From assembly GCF_003149185.1 (NCBI RefSeq), contig NZ_QGDO01000004.1:104976-168975 (forward strand): a stretch of 64,000 nucleotides of DNA, in the 5' to 3' direction. The notes under the pieces are model-generated. The model was not told the origin of the DNA. It searched no databases and saw nothing but the letters and a program-made list of their open reading frames with translations. Shown here one piece after another: positions 35,978-44,677 of the stretch (position 1 is its first letter; every line of letters begins with the position of its first letter). Source of the DNA: Sediminitomix flava (GTDB taxonomy: Bacteria; Bacteroidota; Bacteroidia; Cytophagales; Flammeovirgaceae). The translations under genes and the position numbers were made by a program.

Positions 35978-36000
35978 AAGTATAAATACTTTATAAAAAG

Positions 36001-36045
36001 AAAATCCCTTTTGAATGATTGATGCATCCAAAAGGGATTTTTTTT
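36001..36045 (+). terminator. Terminator of the trpA-methyltransferase unit
   Basis: AAAATCCCTTTTG (36001-36013) and CAAAAGGGATTTT (36029-36041) form a perfect stem, followed by more T. Confidence 0.92.
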
Positions 36046-36061
36046 ATGGTAATGGATAATT

Positions 36062-37903
36062 CTAGTTATCAATAAAATTACTAATCGAATTGATCATTTC
36101 TAGTTTACCATCTACAAATCTTACGATAGGAACATATTGGTTATCTGTTTCTCCATCAGGATAAGCATGTGCAGGAAATAAAGCACCTCTTCTCACACCA
36201 TCCATTGCAATTTCTTGCCCAAATCTAGTTCCGTACTTATTCAGCATTTTTCCGAAATAATAAATTGTCTCGAAACCTGCAAAAGCGTGAAATGAAGGAG
36301 GAACATTATATTTTGCCATATAATCTCTCACAAACTTATTTACCGTAGCGTTTCCATCTAAATCATTAAATTCTGGATATAAGAAATGAACTCTAGCGGC
36401 TTCCATTTGGTCATATGCTAGGTATTTAAAATCAAGCCATTTACTTGTTGTATAGATCGGCGCATTTGCTTGTACACTTCTAAGTGCACTCAAAATACTT
36501 GATGCTACACGCTCCTTTTTAGCTGCAATAAATACGTGTGCAGGACGATCGTCATACATTACTACAGACTGCCCTTCAGCCAATACCAATTCTGGTAACT
36601 CTCCTTTCTGACGCTTTCTCAAATCTGAAATACTTTCCAGCACTTGATCATCTTCTGCCAATTCAGCGCTATCATAAGTTGTATTTAGCAAATCAAAGCT
36701 TTTTTGCATGTCTTGGAAATCGACAAACTTTGCAATCATCTGTACTTCTACCCCAGCTTCTTCTGCATGCTTTTTATACGCATAAGCAAGCTCTTTATCT
36801 GCGGCATCAGAACCGTAAGCAATATATGCTACACTTGAATCGCCTTTACTTTGCAGATAATTAACCAAAGACTTTGCTTGTGTATCAGGGTCTGAGAAAA
36901 GCAAGTATGAGTAATTTGAGCTATCTGTCAATACGTTGCTTGTCGAAATCGGATTGACCATTACTTTTTCAGCTTGCTCACTGTACTCTTTCACTACAGG
37001 AACAATATCACCATAAAGTGGGCCTACAATCATATCGATATTCTCAAAAGACTTTTGCGAAACTAAGTCTTCTACTTTTCTAACATCGCGTTGTGTATCA
37101 AAAGCCAAAAGATTAATATCTACACCTTCAGCTTTAAGCCACTCTGCAGCAATGTTCATTCCCTCATAGATTTTATACACAAACTCTCGTTTGTTGCTAA
37201 AACTATTTGGGTCTGTATTTGAGCTAAAGAATGGTAAAAGTGCAGCCACATTGTAACTATCTTTTTTAACCGATTTCTTATTGATTAGCTCTCTATAAAT
37301 ATTTTTATCATCACCTCCGAAAGAATCATTCAACTCATTGAAAAGTGCTTGATCTATTTGGTAACTAGGCTTCGATGCAATCTTTGCCAATAAAATTTGC
37401 CCTACAGCCTTATCCTCTGGATAACGTTCATGTAAAGACTTCAGATGATCTTCATCCAAATCAGCTAAATATGGAACCTTAGATGCATAAACATCTGTGC
37501 GGAAAGACCCTGATTTGATTCTGTCAAAAACAGCAAATGCCAAATCCGTTTTCCCTTGTTCCATAAGGATGTTTGCTCTCAAAAAATTAGCTTCATCCAT
37601 ATCACTCCAATTCGGAGATCGCTGAGATAAAGCCTTCAATTCTTGCTCTGCCGCAGACAGATTGTCTAACTTATAATCTGAGAAGGCAAATAAATATGAC
37701 GCATAAGGCGCTAATGCACCTGCATTTTTAATCGGTTTCAAAACAACCTTTGCTTGCTCATATTTTTCACTTTTCACTAAATCTTGTGCATAAAGGAATT
37801 GCTCCTTTTGCTGCTTTAGCGATTGCGCTTGTCCCCCAAATGCGAGCAGACCAAATAATACAAACAGAAAAATTCTCATATCGGAAAATAGTTTGATACT
37901 CAT
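36062..37903 (-). CDS. TPR and type I periplasmic-binding-fold protein (LpoA/LppC-like)
   Basis: In this 613-residue protein a signal peptide (to about residue 26, ending FGGQAQ) is followed by TPR-like helices (residues 30-190: EKYEQAKVVLKPIKNAG, NLSAAEQELKALSQRS). A type I solute-binding fold starts near residue 215 (YNVAALLPFFSSN), with VKEYSEQAEKVMVNPIST and VAYIAYGSDAADKELAYAYKKHAEEAGVEV typical of that fold. LppC-type proteins stimulate peptidoglycan synthases, while others feed ABC importers. No ABC genes are adjacent, so the first role is more likely. It faces away from the sigma factor at 38084. Confidence 0.75.
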   Translation of the reverse strand: MSIKLFSDMRIFLFVLFGLLAFGGQAQSLKQQKEQFLYAQDLVKSEKYEQAKVVLKPIKNAGALAPYASYLFAFSDYKLDNLSAAEQELKALSQRSPNWSDMDEANFLRANILMEQGKTDLAFAVFDRIKSGSFRTDVYASKVPYLADLDEDHLKSLHERYPEDKAVGQILLAKIASKPSYQIDQALFNELNDSFGGDDKNIYRELINKKSVKKDSYNVAALLPFFSSNTDPNSFSNKREFVYKIYEGMNIAAEWLKAEGVDINLLAFDTQRDVRKVEDLVSQKSFENIDMIVGPLYGDIVPVVKEYSEQAEKVMVNPISTSNVLTDSSNYSYLLFSDPDTQAKSLVNYLQSKGDSSVAYIAYGSDAADKELAYAYKKHAEEAGVEVQMIAKFVDFQDMQKSFDLLNTTYDSAELAEDDQVLESISDLRKRQKGELPELVLAEGQSVVMYDDRPAHVFIAAKKERVASSILSALRSVQANAPIYTTSKWLDFKYLAYDQMEAARVHFLYPEFNDLDGNATVNKFVRDYMAKYNVPPSFHAFAGFETIYYFGKMLNKYGTRFGQEIAMDGVRRGALFPAHAYPDGETDNQYVPIVRFVDGKLEMINSISNFIDN

Positions 37904-38083
37904 ACACCAACTCGCAAAGTTAGAAGATTACACTTATTTCTGATAGTCAGTCTCTCAAAACTTATGATTATTTATAGAGTCAGTCTGAAAAAAGTAGTAA
38001 AATGAAAAAAATTTAAGTCCGCATTAAACCTTCAACAAGGGAGTAAGTCAAAGAAGCAAAACAAAGAGATTAGAAGTTAGCTT

Positions 38084-38668
38084 ATGAGTCAATCTCCCAT
38101 TTTTTATAGTATGCAAAACGCAGATGAAGCGATCATAGCGAAATTCAAAAGGCCAAATGAAAAAGAAGCTGCCTTCCGTTTACTGATGGAAAATTATCAG
38201 GAACGGGTTTATTTCCTATGCCGAAAAATGGTGATTACTCACGAAGATGCTGACGATCTTACACAAGATACCTTTGTAAAAGCATGGAAAAGCTTAGACC
38301 GTTTTGAAGGAAAGGCGAAGTTATTCACATGGTTGTATCGGATAGCTGTAAATGTCTGTCTTGATTTTCTAGAGAAAAAGAAAAAAAGATTCTTCCTACC
38401 TATCCATGATGTTACTGCCGAATTGAGCTTGAAAGTTGAACAATCCGCAGATTTATCGGGAGATGAAATTCAGCAACAGCTCTTAAAAGCTATTCTGACT
38501 TTACCCGAAAAACAACGTGTCGTTTTCCAACTCAAATATTTTGAAGAACTCAGTTATAAAGAAATGTCAGAAGTCTTAGAAACTTCCGAAGGGGCTTTGA
38601 AAGCTTCTTATCATCATGCGGTAAAAAAGATAGAGAAACAACTGAAAGAAAATAGCATAGCCTTATGA
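38084..38668 (+). CDS. ECF sigma factor
   Basis: In this 194-residue protein, region 2 is EAAFRLLMENYQERVYFLCRKMVITHEDADDLTQDTFVKAWKSLDRFEGKAKLFTWLYRIAVN (about residues 28-90). Region 4 is LLKAILTLPEKQRVVFQLKYFEELSYKEMSEVLETSEGALKASYHHAVKKIEKQL. Its stop overlaps the start of the next gene (ATGA type overlap), a membrane protein, so the two are translationally coupled, as sigma and anti-sigma pairs usually are. Confidence 0.95.
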   Translation: MSQSPIFYSMQNADEAIIAKFKRPNEKEAAFRLLMENYQERVYFLCRKMVITHEDADDLTQDTFVKAWKSLDRFEGKAKLFTWLYRIAVNVCLDFLEKKKKRFFLPIHDVTAELSLKVEQSADLSGDEIQQQLLKAILTLPEKQRVVFQLKYFEELSYKEMSEVLETSEGALKASYHHAVKKIEKQLKENSIAL

Positions 38669-39093
38669 AACTAAGTGATAACTATAAAAAAAATCCTTTT
38701 TCAGCACCTAAGGGCTATTTTGATACTCTGCCCGATAAGGTCATAAAAACAGTAGAACTGGAAAAAAAGAGTACGAAAGAGATTTCTTTCATTAGAAAAA
38801 ACTCTTGGAGTATAGCTGCTTCTATTGCCTTACTAATCGGAATATCTGCTGTTCTTTGGCAAAAAATTGAGACTACAGCACCTCAAAATACGGAAGTGAT
38901 TGCTTCATATTTTGAAGATATTTCAAATCGGGAACTCTATGAATACCTTAATAATTCAGACCTCAGCTATGAACAACTTGTCGATTACCTAGATGAAGAA
39001 AGTATTCAAAATCTGATTACAAACGATTTAGACATAGATAATGAAATTTTATTGGACGATTTCACCTTCGATGAATTGTCGGAACTACTATAA
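38665..39093 (+). CDS. Putative anti-sigma membrane protein
   Basis: In this 142-residue protein, residues 1-50 are cytoplasmic with the KKNPFSAPKGYFDTLPDKV motif frequent in Bacteroidota anti-sigma proteins of this layout. A membrane segment follows (SWSIAASIALLIGISAVLW), then an acidic outside part made of short helices (YLNNSDLSYEQLVDYLDEESIQNL). It overlaps the sigma-factor gene by 4 bp and precedes a Spy/CpxP-like gene. The set resembles an envelope-stress sensing operon. There is no zinc-binding anti-sigma motif, so the role rests on context. Confidence 0.75.
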   Translation: MKLSDNYKKNPFSAPKGYFDTLPDKVIKTVELEKKSTKEISFIRKNSWSIAASIALLIGISAVLWQKIETTAPQNTEVIASYFEDISNRELYEYLNNSDLSYEQLVDYLDEESIQNLITNDLDIDNEILLDDFTFDELSELL

Positions 39094-39103
39094 CCAATAT
39101 ATT

Positions 39104-39580
39104 ATGAAACAGAACTTTATTCTTCTACTGAGCTTCATATTTATGGGCTTGAGTACCACACAGGTTTTTGCACAAAAAGACAAACAAAAAAATAAGCAAA
39201 AAGGCGACCGTAAAGCTCGTATGGAGAAAGCGCGAGTAAATTATATCACAGAAAAGCTAGACTTGAATGCTACCGATTCTGTTGCTTTTTGGAATGTGTA
39301 CTCCAATTTTGAAACAGAACGTAAAGATATTCGAAAAGAGATCAATCAAGTTCAAAATGGGTTTTTAGCCAAAAGCGATGCCCAATTATCTCAAGAATTT
39401 GAAAAGCTATTTGACTTAAAAGAAAAAGAAATTGAGTTAGAAAAGAAGTATTACAAAGAATTACAAAGTGTCATATCCGAACGTCAGATAGCTGTTTTGC
39501 TCAATGCCGAAAAGGAAATAAGAAAAGAGGTTTTAAAGCGGATGTCTGGACAACAACGTGGAGGACAACGATATAAATAA
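39104..39580 (+). CDS. Small exported helical protein (Spy/CpxP-like sensor)
   Basis: The ATG at 39104 gives 158 residues: a signal peptide (to about residue 24, ending TTQVFAQ), a basic stretch, then a long alpha-helical hairpin (NYITEKLDLNATDSVAFWNVYSNFETERKDIRKEINQ and KLFDLKEKEIELEKKYYKELQSVISERQ). This is the layout of Spy/CpxP-type and metal-sensing periplasmic proteins that follow ECF sigma pairs. It begins about 10 bp after the anti-sigma gene, so it is part of the same operon. The in-frame ATG at 39041 lies inside the anti-sigma gene and is not used. Confidence 0.75.
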   Translation: MKQNFILLLSFIFMGLSTTQVFAQKDKQKNKQKGDRKARMEKARVNYITEKLDLNATDSVAFWNVYSNFETERKDIRKEINQVQNGFLAKSDAQLSQEFEKLFDLKEKEIELEKKYYKELQSVISERQIAVLLNAEKEIRKEVLKRMSGQQRGGQRYK

Positions 39581-39607
39581 AGACCTTAAATATTCAGTTT
39601 GTTTTGT

Positions 39608-39648
39608 AAGCCAAGTGAAGGATATCCAACACTTGGCTTTATTTTTTT
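39608..39648. terminator. Terminator between convergent genes
   Basis: AAGCCAAGTG (39608-39617) and CACTTGGCTT (39630-39639) pair perfectly around a 12-nt loop, followed by a T-run on the plus strand. Confidence 0.85.
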
Positions 39649-41047
39649 ATTCAAAAGTCACTTCTACTCCTTTCTGTTCCAAGTTTTGTATGAGTTGTTC
39701 TACCTCATCATGACTTGCAGTGTATTTCTCAACTAAATTATCATTGAAACGGAATGACTGAAGGTTATGCATTTCCATAATTCCAACAGGCAAATCACCT
39801 ATCATATTTGAAGAAAGATCTAATTCCTTCAATTTTTCTAAACTCAATATACTCTCAGGGAATTCACTCAACTGATTATTGTTGATGCGAACAATCCAAA
39901 GCTCTTTCAAATTATCAATAGCAGGGAAAGCCCTCAACTGATTATGATGCACATAAAATTCTTTCAATTGTTTCAGCTCATTGATTGTCTCTGGAATAGC
40001 CTCCAATTGATTATGGGAAAGAAAAAGAATCTCTAATTCTCCCAATTGAGAAATCGCTGAAGGTACTTCTTTTAATTGATTGTGATAAAGGTCTAACCAA
40101 TTGAGCTGTAATTTGAATAGTGAAGACGGAATAACCGCAATCTGATTTTTATAAAGAACCAAACTTTCTAAACTATCTAAATCACCAATGAAAGAAGGGA
40201 TTTCTGTAAGCTGATTTTCTGCTAAAGAGAGCATCTTCAAATTCGAAATCGAGGTAATTTCTTTAGGTATAAATTTCAAATTTGCATGATTAGCAATCAG
40301 TCGCTCAAGCTTTGCCATTTTCCCAAATTCATAAGGAGACAAAAACACAGGATTAAAGCTAACATCTAAATCGGTGAGCTTTTTCAATCGAGCAATCCTC
40401 CGAACATCAACAAGGTAATTATTCTTGATCATCAGCTTCTGAAGACCTTTCAACCTTCTGATTTTCCGAGGTACTTCATGCAATTCATTTCTACTGAGAT
40501 ACAGCGTATCAACTTTTGAAATGTAGTGCAATTTCACTTTTTCATCTAACTCATTACTCACTAAAGAAACATATTCTAGTTGCTTTAGCTTTTTGAATGA
40601 TTTCGGGAGGTTCTCTAATTGATTATAGTCTAAAATTAACTTTTTCAGCTTCGGGAATTGCGTCAATGTCAAAAGCTGTTCTTCCGTCAATTTATTTCTA
40701 CTAAGATCAAGATACTCGACTTCCGTATGCTTAAAAAGCTCTTGAGGTAACTCTGAGTACCCTGCCCCACTTATCCGAATTGCTTTGAGTGTAGTATCCG
40801 TTCTACTCAAGAGCACTTGATAGTTAAGCTGTCTCTCCATTTGAGCTTCAGTAGGTGCTTGCCGGTCTTGTGCATCTACATACTTAGCAAATTTCAACCG
40901 TTTAGCTTTTTGGGTACTGTCTTTTTGAAATGCAAAATACTCTTGCCGTTCTTTCAGTTCTTTCCATTCTTTTTCACTCCTCTCTTGAGCTATCGAAAAA
41001 GTATTTGAGAGTGTAAAAAGGAAAATGAAAGCGTAAAAAATTTTCAT
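39647..41047 (-). CDS. Exported leucine-rich repeat protein
   Basis: This 466-residue protein has an N-terminal signal (residues 1-20, ending SIAQ). From about residue 90 to 455 there are roughly fifteen repeats of about 23 residues of the bacterial type (for example LSLAENQLTEIPSFIGDLDSLESL, LYHNQLKEVPSAISQLGELEIL). These form a solenoid that binds protein partners. The spacing of L-x2-L-x-L-x2-N is kept throughout. It sits alone upstream of the giant membrane fusion gene and is probably periplasmic or surface exposed. Function unknown. Confidence 0.9.
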   Translation of the reverse strand: MKIFYAFIFLFTLSNTFSIAQERSEKEWKELKERQEYFAFQKDSTQKAKRLKFAKYVDAQDRQAPTEAQMERQLNYQVLLSRTDTTLKAIRISGAGYSELPQELFKHTEVEYLDLSRNKLTEEQLLTLTQFPKLKKLILDYNQLENLPKSFKKLKQLEYVSLVSNELDEKVKLHYISKVDTLYLSRNELHEVPRKIRRLKGLQKLMIKNNYLVDVRRIARLKKLTDLDVSFNPVFLSPYEFGKMAKLERLIANHANLKFIPKEITSISNLKMLSLAENQLTEIPSFIGDLDSLESLVLYKNQIAVIPSSLFKLQLNWLDLYHNQLKEVPSAISQLGELEILFLSHNQLEAIPETINELKQLKEFYVHHNQLRAFPAIDNLKELWIVRINNNQLSEFPESILSLEKLKELDLSSNMIGDLPVGIMEMHNLQSFRFNDNLVEKYTASHDEVEQLIQNLEQKGVEVTFE

Positions 41048-41121
41048 AGTTTAAAGATTATTGGTTTTAGTTATTTGGTAATTGTTCTATTCAGGTTTGT
41101 TAGTAGACGACATCAATAAAA

Positions 41122-44100
41122 CTACTTTTTGAATTGATGAAGTAATTGACTCTGAGATCGGATTCTGTCACAGAGTGTCAACATTATGCTTTTAAGAATA
41201 TCAGATTTTCGCATCATCAGTTGGTAAAAATCACTCTGACTCACTTTCAACAATAAACTCTCTTTCATTGCCACTGCCTTATAAGGGCGAGATGTACCAT
41301 CTAAAAATCCTAAGTCTCCAAAAAAGTCATAGTTATAAAGGGATTGGTAGCTTTGCCTATCTCCACTGAGTGAAATTGCTCCTTCATAGATGATATACAT
41401 TGCATCACTTTTTTCTCCTTTATGAAAAATAGTCTCATCCTTTTTCACTCGAATTTCTTGAACCAATGCCGCAATGTCTAACAGTTCATGCTCAGCTATA
41501 TCACCAAAGATTTGAGTGTCTTTCAGAATTGTTACTTTTTCAAGCTCCGTAAGCGGCAACATATTATCACTAAGAATTCCCATGAGTATATTTTTTCGAG
41601 TAGGTGAAACAAGTTCATTTAACAAATTAGAAATCGGAAAACCTCTGTGGAAACCATAATCTTTCAAACAAGTAAAAGCTGCTTCCATCAGCAAAATATC
41701 ATTACTATTCAGAAGGTATTTGAGGGTATCCATCATACTAGATACCAAATCGGGAGAGGTTGCGTAAAGTGCCGTTGCTTTTGTCCAATCATGGAAAAAA
41801 ATACCGACTTTTCTAGGCGATAAAATGTAGTTGATGATACTCAGCTCATCAATAATATTGTGGGTATAATAGTTTGATAAAATCCTTCTTCTTTCTTCAA
41901 TCTGATAGAAGCCATTAATACAAAGCATTTTTTCGATAAAGCTTCGTGAAACTTGTTCAGAAAGTTGATTTTTGAGCAAAAGGTAACGTTGTGTTTCAAA
42001 TTCAGTTTGGTCATTTATATCATCCAAATCACCGATATCCGTATCGTCATATTCCCTTTCCGCAAAAAAGATAAACAGTGCTTTATCGGCTAGTTCAAAA
42101 CCATAACTTTTAATCACTAAGGTAAAAAGTTGATCGATGTGCTGTTCTACCCAAATACTTTCTTGCTGAAGTCCTTGTGAAAGTTTGTCATATTCCGTTT
42201 TAGATTCGAACAGAATGATAGCGGTATATAACCAATATAGATGATTAAAAAGTTTATCAATCTGATCAAAAACTAAGTGTTGTTCCGAATTCGTTTTAGG
42301 CGTAAATCGTGTTGTTCCGAGAGCATTGTAGGCTGCTTTCTGCATTTCATGCCAAGGATAATCGACCAATTGCCATAAAATTTGATAAGCCGATCGACTA
42401 TCTATTCTCGCACAAAGTGTGCAAAGGTCAAGTAAGTAAGTCTTTGCTTCTTTCGAAGAAAAAACAAATTCCTCTTCGATGATCCCTAAAACTTCCTCTC
42501 CATAAAAACTTAAAGCATCTATAACTACCGTTGATGAAAAATCACTGCGAAGCAAATCAAAGATTTCACGCTTCATTTCAGTATCTCGCATTTTACCGAG
42601 TGCAAGAATTGTGACTTCCCGAACCGTTATATTCTCATGATAGAACAACTCTCTGAGTATCGGTGAAAACTGTACAATTCGGTATTTCCCAATAATATCA
42701 ATCGCATCTATTTGTGTTTCCACATCTTCAGAAACAAGCATATTCTTCAAACTCATAATTGCTAACTCGGTCAGCTCAATACGCTCGTTTTCTAGTAAAC
42801 CACACAGTGCAAATCGTCTGAACTGATGACTCTCACTTTGTAAAAAATCAATCATTTCAGATTCTGTCATCAGATTATACTTACAGCAAAACTTGAGTAC
42901 CTTACTTTTCAGCTCTAAATCTGTTTCATTTTTCAGTACCCAAACAATCAACATCTGATAACTGCTCAATGAATTTCTAGGAATCTGCTCTATTGCATAC
43001 TCCCTTACCTTACTGTTTTCATGATAAAGCAATGAAGTAATCATTTCATGTCTACCACTCGGATCAATCCGCATGATAATATCTGCGGTATACAAAACTT
43101 GATCTGTATGAATAGATTTCAGTCGTTCATGAAGATGTTTGAATAACTCTTTATCCTTTGTAGAATGATTATCAAAGTCGATTGCCCTTAGCGCAACAGC
43201 CTCCTTTAGATAATTGATGTATTGTTTGTAGAGCGTAAAAACAACTACAATAAATAACAATAGTACAGGCAGAAGTAAAATGCCTACATAACCCAAACTA
43301 AATGAGTGTTTGGTATTTCGAATCAGTAACAAAAGACTTGCAGAAAAAGCCAAACCCAATGGCACTACCAAACCCGAAATTGTAGTATATGTATATGTCC
43401 TTGCTTTATGTTTAAGCAGTTGAAAAAGTGAAAACGTTACTGCTTGTTGGATTGAATTGTCATAGAATACCGCAGACATAATGATAATTCCTGCGATAAA
43501 AAGGTATGGTATTTTGTCTACTTCATAAAGGGATTCACTCAGTGTTACAATGAGAATAATACCAACGATAAAAACAGGTAGAATCAGTAGCAATCTTTTC
43601 ACTCCCCATCTGATACTTTGAGAAGTTGTGAAATAAATCTTCCCAAAACTTGCCATCCCATAGCTAATTAGAAATAATAAAGCGATTTGCTGTGGTTTTA
43701 TTTCATTACTCTGAATGCTATAGGAGTGCAATTCTTTCAGAAAAGAATAATCTAAAAAGACTGTAATAATCGTTGTGAGCAGTGCTATAAATCCTAAGTT
43801 GAGAATGTAGGAATTATTGAAACTATACTGCAAAAAATCTTCTGGGCTGTGTTGACTGGTTGGTTTAAGAACTTGAAATAGGTAGTTTCTTCCTTCAAGT
43901 CGAATAAACTTCAGACGCATCAGTCGCCAAATAGCAATAAAAGAAAGTATTGAGGTGAAAAGACTTAGCTCTAGTAAAATATTATCTGTATCAAAAATCA
44001 GATAGAAACAGAATACAAAACCAAAGCCTAGAAATCTGCCAGGAAAAGATGATAGCGAATTGACTTGTTGGAGATAATGAAATCCCCCAAAATCAAAGAT

Positions 44101-44550
44101 TTTATTGGAGAGTACCCAAGATTTTATCCTTTCCAAGAATAAAAGCAAATTGATTGCTATGATGGTAAATACTCCTATCAAACTTTCGTTGCCCCAAAAT
44201 TGCTGTAAAAGCAATGAAATTGGGATTAGAAGGATAAAACTAGAAAGAACATAAATCTGACTTTGAATGTGTAAGTGCCGTTCCAAATAAGCAAAGACTC
44301 GACCTATTGCCATGACACTGATAGATGAAAAAAGAAATGCCCAAGGCAGTTCTGTAAAAGAAGCAGACGACAAAAACTGATGATAGCAAACCGTAAGTAT
44401 GAGCGCATGGGTCAAGCCTTGGAAGAAATGATGCGCAAATAAAAACTTCACAGCATAATATTCCCGAGGTGTTTCCAATAACTTCAATTCATAAAGAAAG
44501 CGTTGAAAATAACGGAGGTATATTGATGGTATTTGTAAAAAGGTCTGCAC
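41122..44550 (-). CDS. Giant fusion: MFS/NTT-like transporter, HEAT repeats, cNMP-binding domain
   Basis: In this 1142-residue protein, residues 1-440 form about 12 membrane helices resembling major-facilitator or ATP/ADP-translocase-like carriers. Residues 470-760 hold HEAT-like helix pairs (for example VREYAIEQIPRNSLS, EDVETQIDAIDIIGKY, NITVREVTILALGKMRD). Residues 1010-1142 are a cyclic-nucleotide-binding fold: IFGDIAEHELLDIAALVQEIRVKKDETIFHKG, then a phosphate-cassette-like FFGDLGFLDGTSRPYKAVA. The usual glutamate of that cassette is Asp, so the ligand is uncertain. No neighbour tells the cargo. Length is well above a normal carrier. Confidence 0.72.
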   Translation of the reverse strand: MQTFLQIPSIYLRYFQRFLYELKLLETPREYYAVKFLFAHHFFQGLTHALILTVCYHQFLSSASFTELPWAFLFSSISVMAIGRVFAYLERHLHIQSQIYVLSSFILLIPISLLLQQFWGNESLIGVFTIIAINLLLFLERIKSWVLSNKIFDFGGFHYLQQVNSLSSFPGRFLGFGFVFCFYLIFDTDNILLELSLFTSILSFIAIWRLMRLKFIRLEGRNYLFQVLKPTSQHSPEDFLQYSFNNSYILNLGFIALLTTIITVFLDYSFLKELHSYSIQSNEIKPQQIALLFLISYGMASFGKIYFTTSQSIRWGVKRLLLILPVFIVGIILIVTLSESLYEVDKIPYLFIAGIIIMSAVFYDNSIQQAVTFSLFQLLKHKARTYTYTTISGLVVPLGLAFSASLLLLIRNTKHSFSLGYVGILLLPVLLLFIVVVFTLYKQYINYLKEAVALRAIDFDNHSTKDKELFKHLHERLKSIHTDQVLYTADIIMRIDPSGRHEMITSLLYHENSKVREYAIEQIPRNSLSSYQMLIVWVLKNETDLELKSKVLKFCCKYNLMTESEMIDFLQSESHQFRRFALCGLLENERIELTELAIMSLKNMLVSEDVETQIDAIDIIGKYRIVQFSPILRELFYHENITVREVTILALGKMRDTEMKREIFDLLRSDFSSTVVIDALSFYGEEVLGIIEEEFVFSSKEAKTYLLDLCTLCARIDSRSAYQILWQLVDYPWHEMQKAAYNALGTTRFTPKTNSEQHLVFDQIDKLFNHLYWLYTAIILFESKTEYDKLSQGLQQESIWVEQHIDQLFTLVIKSYGFELADKALFIFFAEREYDDTDIGDLDDINDQTEFETQRYLLLKNQLSEQVSRSFIEKMLCINGFYQIEERRRILSNYYTHNIIDELSIINYILSPRKVGIFFHDWTKATALYATSPDLVSSMMDTLKYLLNSNDILLMEAAFTCLKDYGFHRGFPISNLLNELVSPTRKNILMGILSDNMLPLTELEKVTILKDTQIFGDIAEHELLDIAALVQEIRVKKDETIFHKGEKSDAMYIIYEGAISLSGDRQSYQSLYNYDFFGDLGFLDGTSRPYKAVAMKESLLLKVSQSDFYQLMMRKSDILKSIMLTLCDRIRSQSQLLHQFKK

Positions 44551-44600
44551 GATGCTTCTTTAGGTAAAAAATATATCTCTCAGAAAATATAGTAAAAAAT

Positions 44601-44638
44601 AAGACCTTTTCTTGGGATAATCCTAAGAAAAGGTCTTT
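44601..44638 (-). terminator. Terminator after rho
   Basis: An AAGACCTTTTCTT arm (44601-44613) and an AAGAAAAGGTCTT arm pair almost perfectly, with a T-run on the minus strand downstream. It separates rho from the giant fusion gene. Confidence 0.88.
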
Positions 44639-44677
44639 GAAATTTATATGAATTGATTACTCGTAGGTTAAAACGAA

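Noticed and set aside
39041..39103. Upstream ATG for the Spy/CpxP-like protein.
   Set aside because: It lies inside the anti-sigma gene and would put an unrelated 21-residue stretch before the signal peptide.
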